From Larix kaempferi (taxonomy: Eukaryota; Streptophyta; Pinopsida; Pinales; Pinaceae), in NCBI GenBank assembly GCA_027924585.1, contig BSBM01000809.1:5206501-5270500 (forward strand): DNA of 64,000 nt. Reading direction: 5' to 3'. The translations under genes and the position numbers were made by a program. Each line of letters opens with the position of its first letter. The stretch's first letter is position 1. A model generated the notes under the pieces. That model searched no databases and was not told where the DNA came from. It saw nothing but the letters and a program-made list of their open reading frames with translations. This document shows positions 11,014 through 22,524 of this stretch, piece by piece.

Positions 11014-11459
11014 CTATAGACCTAAACATTTTTCTTTGTTAGTTGCTTCTTCCCTTTTTTCCTTTGATGATTTTATTCCTTGCCTCTTGGGAATATTTTC
11101 TTCTTCATACTCTTCTTCATTTAGGAGTTGGGGTTTATGATGGGTAATAACCCCAAAAGGAAGAGGACAATCTGGAGATTCTGAGAGAGAAAGGGCTGGT
11201 TCAAGTTGATGGGCGGCATAAGGTTCGGGGGTAGTATGGGGGAGCAAGGATAGGATTGAGGCCTTGGGGGGATCAAAGTTATCATAGAGGAGAAAGAGGG
11301 ATTCAAATTTATTGTGACTGGTTCTGAAACTTGTAACGTACTCGATAGCCTCTTTTCACCCATTGAATCCACGAGGTACTCAAATTTCAATTCCAAATTA
11401 TTCACTGATATCCAATTTCATTTTTATTCAATACATTCAATTACACAATGGAATTTAAA
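11014..11459 (-). pseudogene. LINE A ORF1, C-terminal part after the insertion
   Basis: Two overlapping minus frames (11405-11121 and 11247-11014) encode a Ser/Pro-rich segment and a charged tail with NEEEYEEENIPKRQGIKSSK. Position between the zinc knuckle and the endonuclease, and the charged composition, fit the C-terminus of a plant LINE ORF1. This is inference from order, because this region is poorly conserved in LINEs. Confidence 0.45.
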
Positions 11460-12535
11460 ATGTATTTGGTGTCCCAAAATACACGTATCTTAAGCATACA
11501 TTATAATTACAGGAAATTCAAGCATGAACAGACACATATGCCATACCCATTAATTCCATGCATTTAAACATTCATGTAACAATAATTTAAATAGCATGTA
11601 AACACAAAATTAAACCATAGCATTCATAATCAAGCATACACTCATCTTTAACGCAAATGTTCTCCAACTAGATGCATGTGAAGGACGTTCCTCCCATCCA
11701 TAGGCATTGTCAAGCCAAATATTACTTTGATAGGCCACCCCTAATCCGAGGCTATGAATCCACAAGTTCAAAGCTCCCCCTAAATCCCATTGGTGCCTAA
11801 ACCCCCTCCACAGATGTCCCAATCCTTAATTCTCCTGCCCCATCAACTTGCACAACACCAGGAACAAGATCCCTTCTCTAAGTTAACAATCCCTCAGAAA
11901 GCCTCCAGTTCCCTTCTAGCGCTCCAGCACAAGCTGGACAAGAAGTCTATGAATTGGGACTCCAGGCACAAGCTACAGGCCGGGTTCTTCTTGGACACCA
12001 GTATACCAGGGTTAATGGCATTCATTGTTCATCTTCAACAATGGCATCTCAATCCTATACTCCAAGATTTGAGCTATGGAAATCCAAGGTAATGACAAAA
12101 TGAATGCAATTCATATGGTGGCAAAATGAATGAGGAACGAACCGCTCTCTAGATTGATTTCTCACTTTTATAAGCTAGAACATGTTGTCATGTGGCCAAT
12201 CCACATGGAACCACTTTTCCTCTCTTAATCCCCTTCTGAAGCTAATTAAATAATGCTTAATCAAAGCATGGCTCTTAATCAAGGTTTAAGTACTTGGTTT
12301 AAATGGCTAGGGCTAAGGATATAAGCTAAATCACACTACTACTTCCCCTCTTCTGTAATCATAGCCCCCCCATATTTTCTTCATCCTTATTCCTCTACAT
12401 CCATTTAGAGATTTTATATTAATATCAAAATGTACATATTTACATAGTAATGGTCATCCTAACCATTTGACTATGGCTTCTAGCTCTTACATCAATGTTT
12501 ACAAATTTACATTGTGGGGTCAAACCAGGGTATTA
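11460..12535 (-). repeat. Probable solo LTR related to the 15433-23977 element
   Basis: This block separates the two halves of LINE ORF1 and codes for nothing. Its left part has TGTATTTGGTGTCCC, resembling TGTAGTGTCCC at the LTR of the 15433 element. An internal stretch (AACAATCCCTCAGAAAGCC) resembles AGTAATCCCTGAGAAACCAG there, and its right end (TGTGGGGTCAAACCAGGG) resembles CAATAGGGTCAAGATGGGG. A divergent solo LTR of the same family in the same orientation is the simplest reading. Exact ends and a target duplication were not found. Confidence 0.4.
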
Positions 12536-12539
12536 AAAA

Positions 12540-13549
12540 TCTAGAAGGCTTGGAAAAGGAGGGAGCAGAGGTAGAAGGAACAATGGGAGTTGAAATGGGA
12601 GCATACTTGGGATATGACTGAGGAGGGGCCCCTATTTTCCTTTCACAGTCTTCCATTGTTCTTCCCTTTCCTCATGTGGGGATGGAGGGTTTTTAAGGCG
12701 ATATTTTGCAAAATGCCCATACCCATGACATGATTTACATTTGAAATGAAGTTGCTCATAGTCCATCTTCTGCAGATGAATCTAGTTTTCAAGAGATATG
12801 CATATGACTTATGGTAATCATTTTTCAAGCTTCACCTCAACAAATATTATGGTGCATGAAAACATAGCCGCTTGTCAATATACTTTCCTATGGAATTCCT
12901 GATAGTATTCAACAAATCACCATCCTAGTAGTGCAAAGGGAGATGAGGGAGACAAACCCATACTAGAATAATTGAAGGAACATCTATTTCCGGGTTGAAA
13001 TTTGGAGGCCACTTATTTAGATACGTATATACCCCTAGTGTCCATGAAATAGGGGCCATTCCCGAAGATTAGATCCTCGTCTTCTTTTAGCTTGAAGAGG
13101 AAGGTGTGAAAACCTCTTCCATAGAAGAAATAAGTCATTTTCCCTCTGATTAGTGCTATCCAATTCTACATGAGCCATTTTTCCATAGAGTGGGGGGAAT
13201 GGCTAGAGTCCCATAAACTGGCCAATCATCCCATTCTTTTCTAAAGAAAGAGCTTTTTTTCGAGATGCAAACTTGGTAAGGTACATCTCAGTAACAATCA
13301 AGAGTCTTTTGACAAACTCCAAGTGTGAGGGTTTGGTGAGCTGTTTTTTCAGGGATCTCACTAGAGCTTGGAACACACCCTATAGAGAGGGATTTGCGTT
13401 CCCTCCCGTAATTGTGTCTGGGAGGGCCATCACATCAGAACAAGGTTTATTTAGATATAGCATATTGAAGCCAACCCAGGGCTCAATAGGAAGTAGTGTG
13501 GGCAATTGAGTGATGGACGATGGGGAATGAGGGGTTCCTTATTTACCAT
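12540..13549 (-). pseudogene. LINE A ORF1, N-terminal and zinc-knuckle part
   Basis: The likely start is the ATG at 13549 in the context ACCATGG. Reading with frameshifts gives ALSLEKNGMIGQFMGL and then a DUF4283-like stretch with WVCLPHLPLHYW and IGKYIDKR, typical of plant LINE ORF1 and related RNA-binding proteins. At 12700-12790 a zinc knuckle reads CKSCHGYGHFAKYR: the first two Cys and the His are present, but the fourth ligand is Tyr. ORF1 proteins bind element RNA. Stops and frameshifts show the copy is dead. Confidence 0.65.
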
Positions 13550-15432
13550 GGTAGAGGGAATCAGTCTTGTGGTTATTTGTGATTCACAAGGAGTATCATT
13601 CTTTTACACTCAAAATTAAAGTGGCACACATCTTTAACTACACGAAATTTATGTGGGTTGCATACATGCTCCTTAAGCTAAGGTCAAAATCATTTAGGAC
13701 AAAGGTCAATTATTGGGAGATCAAATTTTTTAACACGTTGATGGCTAAGATTGTTGAGTTTTAACATTTGAAACACTTTATCATCTACATGTTTGTTATT
13801 AGGGGATTGAATTTTTATGCATTTTGATGATTAATATCGTTGAGATTTGATATTTTAAACATTCCATCATCCTTAACCCTAATATTTTATGGATAAATAT
13901 TTTTACTACAATCAAGTACCATTTTGTTTATAGTTTCAACACGATTGTATTTTTTTTTAATCTATAGTAATGGGCGTGTCTAAAGAATGGAGTTCAAACA
14001 ATTTTATTTTAGATTTTTGGTCTCATACTCAAGATGTAGATCTTTTGGACTAGGTTTCTAGAGAATTTGGCCTTGGACTCCAAGACTTGGAACTTCTTAA
14101 TGTATCCATCCAACATCTTATCTCTTTGGAGTAGATTCTTGAGTTGGACATCATAGGGTTTGTCCCATTTTCTCTTTAATTTAATGCCTATATAAGCTCG
14201 CCAAAATTCCTTCTAGGATTTATAGAGATCCATCTCTCACCTTATTTATGGGTTGTCACATCCAAACATTACAGAACCTACTTTATTTTAACCTTCTAGT
14301 TTGTAAATGCATTGCACCTTGAAAGCTAAATAAATCTTACCTGGACATGTATGGACTTCCACTTCACTTTCAATATCATATATTGAGATCTTTATTTGTA
14401 GATTGAAAGTAAGGATAAAGGGCTAGTTTTAATTTTAGAAAGAAGTTTATATATTCATGTTGCCCTTCTACGATGAAGGGCTTCCAAAAAACTCACGTTT
14501 CAAACGATAATAATAAATTAATTGCACACTTCATAAAAAAATTATGCTAAAAAAAATTACATTTCAGTTAAATTTATGGCACTAAAAAAAAATCAATCAT
14601 ACAATATTATTATTACTTGTACAACCGACATAACGCCAAAAATACTATTTTTGTTATTTTAACAAAGCAAGATTTGAGACTGTCCATCTATCCCAAAAAC
14701 TTTCAAAATTCATTAGAATTGATGGGATCTAAATGCTTACAAGATTTTAGTTATACCAGTGTTCAACCACTTCCCAAAACTCTGCACTCCTCATTTAAAA
14801 AATTCCAGTATTTCCTAGAACTAAACCCAAATGTTTCACCTTCAATCATCCAGTGACCTAGATTTATTCCAATCCGAATTTCAATGCTTCAAATACTCTG
14901 TCTCTGCATTAGCACATACACAAAATTGTAACGCTGCATACAGTTCACTCATACACCTAGGAGTTACATAATTACACAACTTTAGGCTAGGCATATTCCT
15001 CCTTCAAAGGACTTGGCCCAAAACAAATCAAAGCAAACAAATTTCGGATTTCAACCCAAACAAACATAATTACCTAGAAGTGAATGCTCTGCCCCAGAGA
15101 ACCGTTTCCTTTCACATGACAATTGGTTAAAATGGAATTTGAATGATAATTATCACTACTTTGCCAATGATCCTAGCTAGGAATTATTCTCTTTCCAAGA
15201 ATTTGATCCATGATTACAAACACTCAATTCTTAAGATCGTAAGTTCTCCAACGCAATGGAAAACAGAGTTTATAAGCAAAACATAATCCATGCAAAACAA
15301 AGTTTCATAGGCCAAGCACATGTACACTAATGGATTCTTTAAGAACGCATTTGAGCTACAGTTCCACAAGGTTCCCATGGTAAGGGTTTTGGGTTTATAT
15401 CCATATTGCATGGGTACAATAAGGATGAAATA
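13550..15432. other. AT-rich interval, no gene recognised
   Basis: Short ORFs on either strand (for example 13567-13764 and 14617-14856) match no family I know and show no domain motifs. It includes long A/T runs (13950, 14520-14600). It ends in GATGAAATA, whose AAATA is the target duplication of the next element. Confidence 0.5.
15428..15432. repeat. Left target-site duplication AAATA
   Basis: Identical to 23978-23982 on the other side of the element; five bases is the usual length for LTR retrotransposon integration. Confidence 0.9.
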
Positions 15433-16883
15433 TGTAGTGTCCCTCCTATCCTACAAGGCTATGGAGAGGACACTAATAATAATACTGGACATCTAGTCCC
15501 ATACTTAAACAAATAAGCATTCATATAAATTGTAGATGGAGAAATGCAAATGCATAAACATTTGAAAACACAGCAGAATTTGATTCCAATACACATCCAT
15601 CATACATTCCATATTTTTATGCCATTCATCAATTTAAGCAATATCAAATTAGCAAATGAGAATACTTATCTTAAACCAAGTAATCCCTGAGAAACCAGCT
15701 ACGCTTCTGCAACGTTCCACCCAACCGTAGGCCAGTGTGCTCCGTAATCTCTCAGCACCACTGCCACCCCCAAGCTGGGCATGATCTCCACAAGGAAAAA
15801 GGGGAAAACAGGCTCTCACATAGCCAAGGATACACCAGAATCAGCCAAGCCAATCAGCAGTTGGGTTTTCTCAGGCTGCTAAGAGATGGGCAGAGGTGAA
15901 TTACTAGGCTAGTGGCTCAACCATTGAGCTATGGATACTTCATTGGGCTCATCAAGCCAAATCTGTCCTCTTCCACTCCTGAATCTCCTGCTCACAGGTT
16001 CAAACTAAATAGGGAGGGACATAACAGCCAGAAATGCAAGTGCTGGGCGTTTTTGCAGTAGGATGCCCAACAATGGGAATTCCACCAGTTCAGAAAACGT
16101 GGGAAAGCCCAAAACGAAAATTGGAAAAATGGGAAAACAACCCCAAGAGCATAATCGTTTACAGAAAAACGTCCATGGGCATTTTGGGGCAAAAATGACC
16201 TCTATAAACCCCCAGAAAATCGTGGTTCTCTTCCCCCAGCCACTATGCTAACCAAAAACGAGTTCCTAGGCATGGAAGAATGCAGAGAATGGTGAAAACG
16301 TGAAGGAAAAACCCTAGTTCGCCCCAAGTTGCGTGAGAGAGGAAAGACTGTGGTTCCGAATGGCTTGGGAAGGCAAAACGCAGGTGATTTCTTGCCTTGC
16401 AAGCAAAAATTCGAATTCCCAGATTGATGGCTTGCCCATACCCGAAATTGGCTGCCATACCTCATCATTCCCAAGGCATTAATTGCCTCAACCAACTCTG
16501 GGAAGAATTTAATAATTGGGGCATAAGCCAAAATGGGTAGTTGGGATCTCATGGGTTTTCTCATTGACACATGGGTTGACTCCATTGGCTCAAGGGTTTG
16601 GTTATTTTTCCTCCCTATTCCTTGTAAGATCATGCCCCATCTCTTTGTTGCATTGCATAGCTGGTTGTGGGTTTTTTTTCATTAAAATTGCATATTTACA
16701 TGATGTCCGAATTTACATTGTGCATGGCTAGCACAAGAACCATATGCAGCTATTCTAATTGCCGATACATAAAACATTAAATCAATGGCGGGGCCTTGGC
16801 CTTGAGCTCCTCACCATGACTAAATAACAATATTTACATCATTTACAATGTTAATGCAATAGGTTCAAGATGGGGACATTACA
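15433..16883 (-). repeat. 3' LTR of the LARD-like element
   Basis: 1451 bases, nearly identical to 22525-23977. It encodes an open frame of 143 codons on the minus strand (16633-16202), shortened and altered at its 3' end in the other LTR. I regard this as chance rather than a gene. Confidence 0.93.
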
Positions 16884-16898
16884 TTCCCCTCCCCTTGG
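16884..16898 (-). promoter_or_regulatory. Polypurine tract
   Basis: On the minus strand CCAAGGGGAGGGGAA directly precedes the LTR start TGTAATG. This is where plus-strand DNA synthesis would be primed and it confirms the orientation. Confidence 0.9.
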
Positions 16899-17053
16899 AA
16901 TAACACCGTCCTCGGTGTTCCAACACTTCGGAAAATAAATACCCACTTTACATATGTCCAAAATTCGCAAAATGTGGTAGGTTTGTCCTGCATTTCACCT
17001 TTTTACTTGGGTTTTTCAGGACTAAGTCCTTTGGTCTTTACAAACTGCTCTTG

Positions 17054-17521
17054 CTAGCTGGGACCTTCTAGCTCTACATGAGGACATCGTTCCAAAACAA
17101 GTCCTTCCTTTTCTTTTCCTTCCAACAGGTCCACGAACCTAGGGAATTTATTGTTGCTACCCTCTCGATATTCTCTTGTTGGGCAGTCACGGAGGCAATG
17201 ATTTCCTCCACATCCCCAACATTTCATTGGCGGATTTACCTTTTCCCGGTCCATTTCCTTTGAGTCTTCCCACCTGGAACGTTTCTTAATCGAACGATTG
17301 AATGAATGCTTCTTCATTGATCCACTTTCCTTTCCCTTGCTGATTGCTCCCAGAATTATTTTTACCTCTTTTTGCAAACGAATAGAGTCCTGCAAAGCCT
17401 CATGGTTTATCTCATTATGTTGCCTCTGTAGCTTGAGCATCTCCCCAAGATTTTCTTGGGTCCTGGAAATTGTTTGAAGAAGACTTTCAGCCAACTCTAA
17501 TAGCCCTCGGTCTGCTGCCAT
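17054..17521 (-). CDS. Small coiled-coil and CCHC zinc-knuckle protein (gag-like)
   Basis: The ORF opens at an ATG in the strong context ACCATGG (17521) and encodes about 155 residues without a stop. Residues 1-60 are helical and heptad-like (LLELAESLLQTISRTQ, LQRQHNEINHEAL). A basic stretch KKHSFNRSIKKRSRWE follows, then one perfect C-x2-C-x4-H-x4-C knuckle, CWGCGGNHCLRDC, and an acidic-basic tail. Such knuckles bind RNA in Gag proteins. It lies next to the 3' LTR, about 5 kb from the primer site, whereas gag normally sits at the 5' end. Upstream on the minus strand a donor-like CACAGGTAAG (near 17605) and an acceptor-like GGTTGCAG raise the possibility of splicing. The function is inferred from the knuckle only. 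Confidence 0.6.
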   Translation of the reverse strand: MAADRGLLELAESLLQTISRTQENLGEMLKLQRQHNEINHEALQDSIRLQKEVKIILGAISKGKESGSMKKHSFNRSIKKRSRWEDSKEMDREKVNPPMKCWGCGGNHCLRDCPTREYREGSNNKFPRFVDLLEGKEKEGLVLERCPHVELEGPS

Positions 17522-17539
17522 GGTCAATGGGCACAACGG

Positions 17540-20500
17540 AACACACTTTTCTTACTAGCAACACTTTCTTGTGCCGGCTGCAACCAATTGTTTCACTTTC
17601 TTACCTGTGAAATTCATCACGGGAATTCTTTGTTAGGACAAGCATAACATAAACATTAAGATTAGTCAATTATTTTCCCAATTGACATGGAATGTCCATG
17701 CATTATTCATGGGACTTCCACACTTTTCATGCTTTCCCAACATACACATGAACTCATTCATGTTCATCCTTTCACGGGAAATTTATTATTTCAGCATTCA
17801 CAATTCATCTCAAGCAATTAAACACAATCTATTTTCAGCCATGATATGCATTCAACAATCTTTTGTTTTATAAATGCTTCAATCAAAAGGAAAGAGAAAA
17901 GTAGGGGTTTCTCCCTCTTAGTCTTGTTCTATTATGGAGCTACACCATCGTCGTGGTTTCATGCTCCTTAGTCTCTTTCACTTCAATGTGAATGCTTTGA
18001 CTTTCCTTTCTTGGCTATGACACTTAGTGTCTAAAGTCTGTATATGGACTTTCAGCTAGGGCACCCTTCCCATTATTGCCTATAGAACCTTTGGCTGCTA
18101 GGATCCACTTGTATCCACTAGCACCATCTTTCATTACTGCTCATACCGATCTCTTTGGGACGGTCACATGTCCACATGCATCTCTAGGATGCCTTCATAA
18201 TCCTTGCTTCCAGCAATACCTACACTCAAACATTGAATCAATTCACATGTTTAGTTCATTTTCATAGGGTTTATATCTAAACAGGAGTTTAGGAAATCAT
18301 AACCAAATCATATACACACGTATATTCACAAGCAAGAAGCTGCAAGGTAACTGAATACTTATCTGTATTGGATGTCTTTACTTTATTCCACGGGATCCTT
18401 CTTTGCTTTACGAGCCTTGGATTTCTCGTGAACACAATAACGAATGTTGGGCCACCACGTAGGCTACTCCACAGTCATTCGAATAGGCAATTCCAGGCCA
18501 GTACGCCGACTGGGTTTATCAATTGTTTAAGGGGTGTTGGGCCAGCGTACACGCTGCTTTACCATATCAAGTAGTTAATGCCCAACTAGTCACTCTCTGG
18601 ACTTATCAATAACTTTATAGCGTTCAACCAGCTACTCCCTGGATTTCTTAATCATTTATATCGCCCACTCATTTACTCTCTGGATTTACCAGCAATTTAT
18701 AGTCTTTCAGGGTCTTGCATTCTTGTAATGACCAAGGTTTCCAACAAAGAAACAATAGTGTATCAGCTTAGCTGTTAGAAGACTTATACCTGAAATATTC
18801 ATTATTCCAAACAAAACATAAATGAAAATGAATACTTATCTGTATTGTGCGTTTCCCCTCTAATCCATAGGATCCTGCTTCGCTTTGCAAGCCTTGGGAT
18901 CGCCTATGGACTTGGATATAGCTAATGCTTAACCAGTATGCCTCCCCATCGGCTGGATTTACCAAGCATTTGGTGGTGCCCAACCAGTCCCATACCTGGT
19001 TGGCCCTCTCCAGTGCCGAGCCAACACATTCGTCTGGGTCATCGACCAATGGAAGGAAACTACGCCACTGACCATTATAGGTCAAGGCTCTACTATGGAG
19101 CCATAGGCATCTCAGGGTTTTCAGTCAGTCCTCGGCGCCCGCCCTCCCACTGCTGTCCCAGTAGAGATTTTATGCCTTTACCAATGCCACCACACCTTCT
19201 TGCACCGTAACCCTTCACACACATCAACTCTTCATTTATACAAGGATGCCACTCCTTCTCTTGTGCAAATCGGTGGTTCCTTTTAGGAACCTTATAGGTG
19301 ACTTTCTTGACTACAGGTTAACATGACCCCCACCCACACAAGGATGATACCTTCTCTTATTTCACAGCTCTTCGGGCCTGTCCATCCCTTTTGGTAATAT
19401 TTCACGTGAGCATAGAAAGGTTTCCAATTCCCATACAGTCCCTTTTGCGTACCCTTCTTCACTTTCCCCTTTAATGTGCAGTATCAATCTGCATCTGTGT
19501 AGGCTGACAATACAAGAAGGATAAGCAAGCTCATCAGTATTGTTGTTCAATTCTTAACCACATTCCATATCATTCACTACCAAGTATTGAAACACCAGGA
19601 ATGCGTCCATTCCCTTAGGGTGTAGTCAATATTGAAAACCCTACCATGACCCAGCACGAGAAAAGGTGTGCACCCCCTTTCTGATGTGCGCCATGTAGGT
19701 CCTAATCATACTCAAGCAATTTGCATTGATATAAATAAGATAGAGCATGCTATGCATATTAACCCTAATAATTTAGACATGAATGTTCTTGTCTAGGGTC
19801 ACAGAATACTCATTCATTTTGCATATGTGTCTCACATGCCTTCTGGGCATAGCTTTACCATCTCACTTTCATGGTTTACCGACATGCGGTTTGGCTGAGA
19901 CATTATCAATGGCATTTTACCCGAAACCCATTTCCAAAGCATGGGGTCTTTCCCATCTAGTTTGGCTTCTGCAGGCCATCACACATGATCTTCCTGCAAT
20001 GTGTCATCCTGGCACACTTTGGCTTCTGCACATGGTAGATCTCGATCTTTACTATGGACTTATCCTCATTGCCATACGCAAGACCTTTTTACCTGAAAAC
20101 TGAAACTTCAATCAGCTAAACACGTTGTGAGTATCTACGCACATAATCATTCATTGCCATAATAGTTACTGAAGTGATCTCAAAATTATAATACTCCATA
20201 ATTCAAACACCTTCAGCTGTTTAACATTTGAAATGTAATGAAACATATATACATTCCTATATATGCATCACTATCACAATAAAATTGCAAGACATAGTCA
20301 CACTATCCATGCAATTTAAATAACTGTAAATACTCATTACTTCCTTTCCATGCAGCTCTATCCTTCCAACAGAGTGCTCTGGTAGCCCATCACATGTCTA
20401 CCTTCTTCATGCAGTCCTTCTCCTGCATTCATAGCAGCTTATGGAATGGTCTCAAGATTAGCAATAGTCCACCATTTCATCTATCATCTAACTGCATTGA

Positions 20501-21845
20501 AACATATATATGTCACACCCATGCATCCACACGATGCATTTCAACATGTGTACCTACACATGCATGCATATTTACTACATTTACCGAATATTTCAATGCA
20601 TATCTCTTCAATGTCATCTTGCATGATTTCATGAATACTATGGCCTAACCATGATTACTACATACATCATGCACTACCATGACAGGTCCATAAGTCCTCG
20701 GTTGCTTTGGTTTTTAAACTCACAACCAATCTTCACCAATTGCATGACATGAATTCATATGAATGCATTGAGGTTTCTAGAAACTATAGGGTGTAAGGCT
20801 TCTTGCCTTCATTTACTCACACCTGACCATACTTGGTAGGTTAACATTCATATTCAGGCACTCAATGCAACCCAAATCACCTTAGTTTAAGCTTAGTTGA
20901 AGAGATTCACCCAATCCTCTTTCAACATTCATGCAATTAAGCACAGTTAACCCTTACCTGCATGGCTGTTATCAATATCGCTTGATGTTACCTAATCAGT
21001 CGGCCTCTTACCAAGGCTACTCAGTCCTTTTGCCAACATCATGATCATGGATTTGTTGCACCATCCTCTCTTCATGAGGTTGTATGCAACAATCATCACC
21101 CACATCCTTAGCCATGCTTCGGTTGCCTCTGGTCCTACAACCAATGCGAACACAACTAATTATTAGCAACCACAATCATTGTCTTAAGTGGCTCATTGCA
21201 TATGTAAAACCTCACTATTTTACCAATATGCAATATCATATACATGCAAAAACATTTTCACATGCACTGTGCAATATGCCATCTAGTACATATTCACTTC
21301 ATCTATCTATCCTCTTGCACTTCCAGCATCCCTATGCCATAAGTTTCAGTATAGACAACTCAGGAAATATAAATATAATAGCAATGGAGGAGTTAAGGAA
21401 TTCTTCCCAATTCCTCATTCCATCATGGAGTTCCTCATCCGCATCATAGCTAATCCTTTCCTTGGCTTCCCTACCAAGCATACAAGCAATCATTAGCTAT
21501 GATATTATCATGAATTAGCAATTCAACATATACATATGTGCGATCATTCGTTCTTGCTATTTTCCAAACATGCAATTCTGATGCTATAAACAGAAATAGT
21601 TTAAGGTGAGGCATTTTCCCTTTCATCTTCCATAATGGATATCACAACCAATTTCTCTTGCTGAGAATTCCATCCTTTATGCCATCTGTGCTCCTCATCC
21701 CAAGAGTGCATTTCACACTTTCAATGACTGTCTCCGGGGATGACGGGGGTCAAGGGTGCTTGCCCCCTTGTGGGTTCCCCGCACCACTGCAGGGCGGGTC
21801 AAGGGCAACGCCCTCGTTTTTTGTTTTGGAAATCTTCCCAAACCT
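17540..21845. other. Non-coding interior of the LARD-like element with decayed subrepeats
   Basis: No convincing ORF. Internal similarity is visible: 18340-18425 and 18820-18905 share an AATACTTATCTGTATTG block followed by GGATCC and a GCTTTRC-AGCCTTGG block, about 480 bases apart. Between them a motif of the type CTCTGGATTTA-CA-AATTTATAG repeats about every 45-50 bases (18590-18715). Short stretches near 18950-19080 echo the same CCAACCAG and GGATTTACCA strings. This looks like amplified non-coding filler in an element that depends on enzymes from a relative. Confidence 0.6.
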
Positions 21846-21849
21846 TCAG

Positions 21850-22385
21850 GGCGATTTGCTGAACGCTTCCGCAGTTTCGGAGCAATTTGCCGAATGCTTC
21901 CGCAGTTGCGGAGCAATTCGTCGAACGCTTCCGCAGTTGCGGAGCAATTCGTCGAATGCTTCTGCAGCTGCGGAGAAATTCGCCGAATGCTTCCGCAGTT
22001 GCAGAGAAATTCGCTGAAGGCTTTTGTGGTTTCGGGACGGTTTGTTGAAGCCTTCCGCAATTGCGGGGCGATTTGCTGAGTACTTCCGCAATTGCAGAAC
22101 GATTCGTCGAAGTCTTCCGTAGTTGTGGAACGATTCGCCGAAGTCTTCTGCAGTTGCGGAACGACTTGCGGAATCCTTCCGCAGCTTCGGAAGAGAATTC
22201 CTTCCGCAATTTCGGAAGAGAATTCCTTCCGAAAATTTCCTTTCGACGCCGAACACTTAGAAAAATTTTCCGTTGTTTCGGAGCAGTTCGCCGAATTCTT
22301 CCACGTTGCGGAACAACTCGCGGAATCCTTCCGCAGTTTCGGAAGAGAATTCCTTCCACAATTTCGGGCAGAACTCATAGAAACT
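21850..22385 (-). repeat. 31-bp tandem minisatellite just inside the 5' LTR
   Basis: About 17 head-to-tail copies of a 31-base unit. The best preserved run (21872-22020) reads GCTTCCGCAGTTGCGGAGC then AATTCGTCGAAT. Each unit holds two small palindromes, CCGCA-GT-TGCGG and TTCG-N-CGAA. Because 31 is not a multiple of three and the unit lacks stops, long ORFs of 221, 186 and 136 codons open in all three minus frames; these are a consequence of the repeat and not evidence of a protein. CpG content is far above the surroundings. Confidence 0.9.
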
Positions 22386-22508
22386 TAGAAAAATTTTGAA
22401 AATTTGAGAATTTGAAATTTTTCTTAACTATTAGTGCTGAGCAGGAAGCATACTTACCTCTGCACCTATGATAGGTAGCCCCATAAAGGCCCAATGCTGC
22501 AACCAGCA

Positions 22509-22520
22509 GCTCTGATACCA
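22509..22520 (-). promoter_or_regulatory. Primer binding site, initiator-Met tRNA type
   Basis: The minus strand reads TGGTATCAGAGC, the classic complement to the 3' end of plant initiator methionine tRNA, five bases after the LTR end (CACTACA). This marks the right-hand LTR as the 5' LTR. Confidence 0.95.
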
Positions 22521-22524
22521 AAAA

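Larger units (their letters stand above)
9132..13549 (-). mobile_element. L1-type LINE A, decayed, interrupted
   Basis: On the minus strand an ORF1 with a zinc knuckle is followed by an endonuclease and the first half of a reverse transcriptase, the order of plant L1 elements. The RT stops in the palm domain where the LTR of Tat A begins at about 9131, so Tat A probably inserted into this LINE, leaving the rest of ORF2 beyond the left window edge. A second insertion (about 11460-12535) splits ORF1. Many stops and frameshifts make it inactive. Confidence 0.8.

Noticed and set aside
16202-16633. 143-codon minus ORF in the LTR, with a 128-codon partner at 23340-23726
   Set aside because: It lies wholly within the LTR, changes amino acids freely between the two LTRs and loses its 3' end in one of them; no domain.
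21713-22378. Three overlapping minus ORFs of 221, 186 and 136 codons with repeated RNCGSIR / PQLRK peptides
   Set aside because: They arise automatically from a stop-free 31-base tandem repeat in three frames; none has an independent start context or non-repeat domain.
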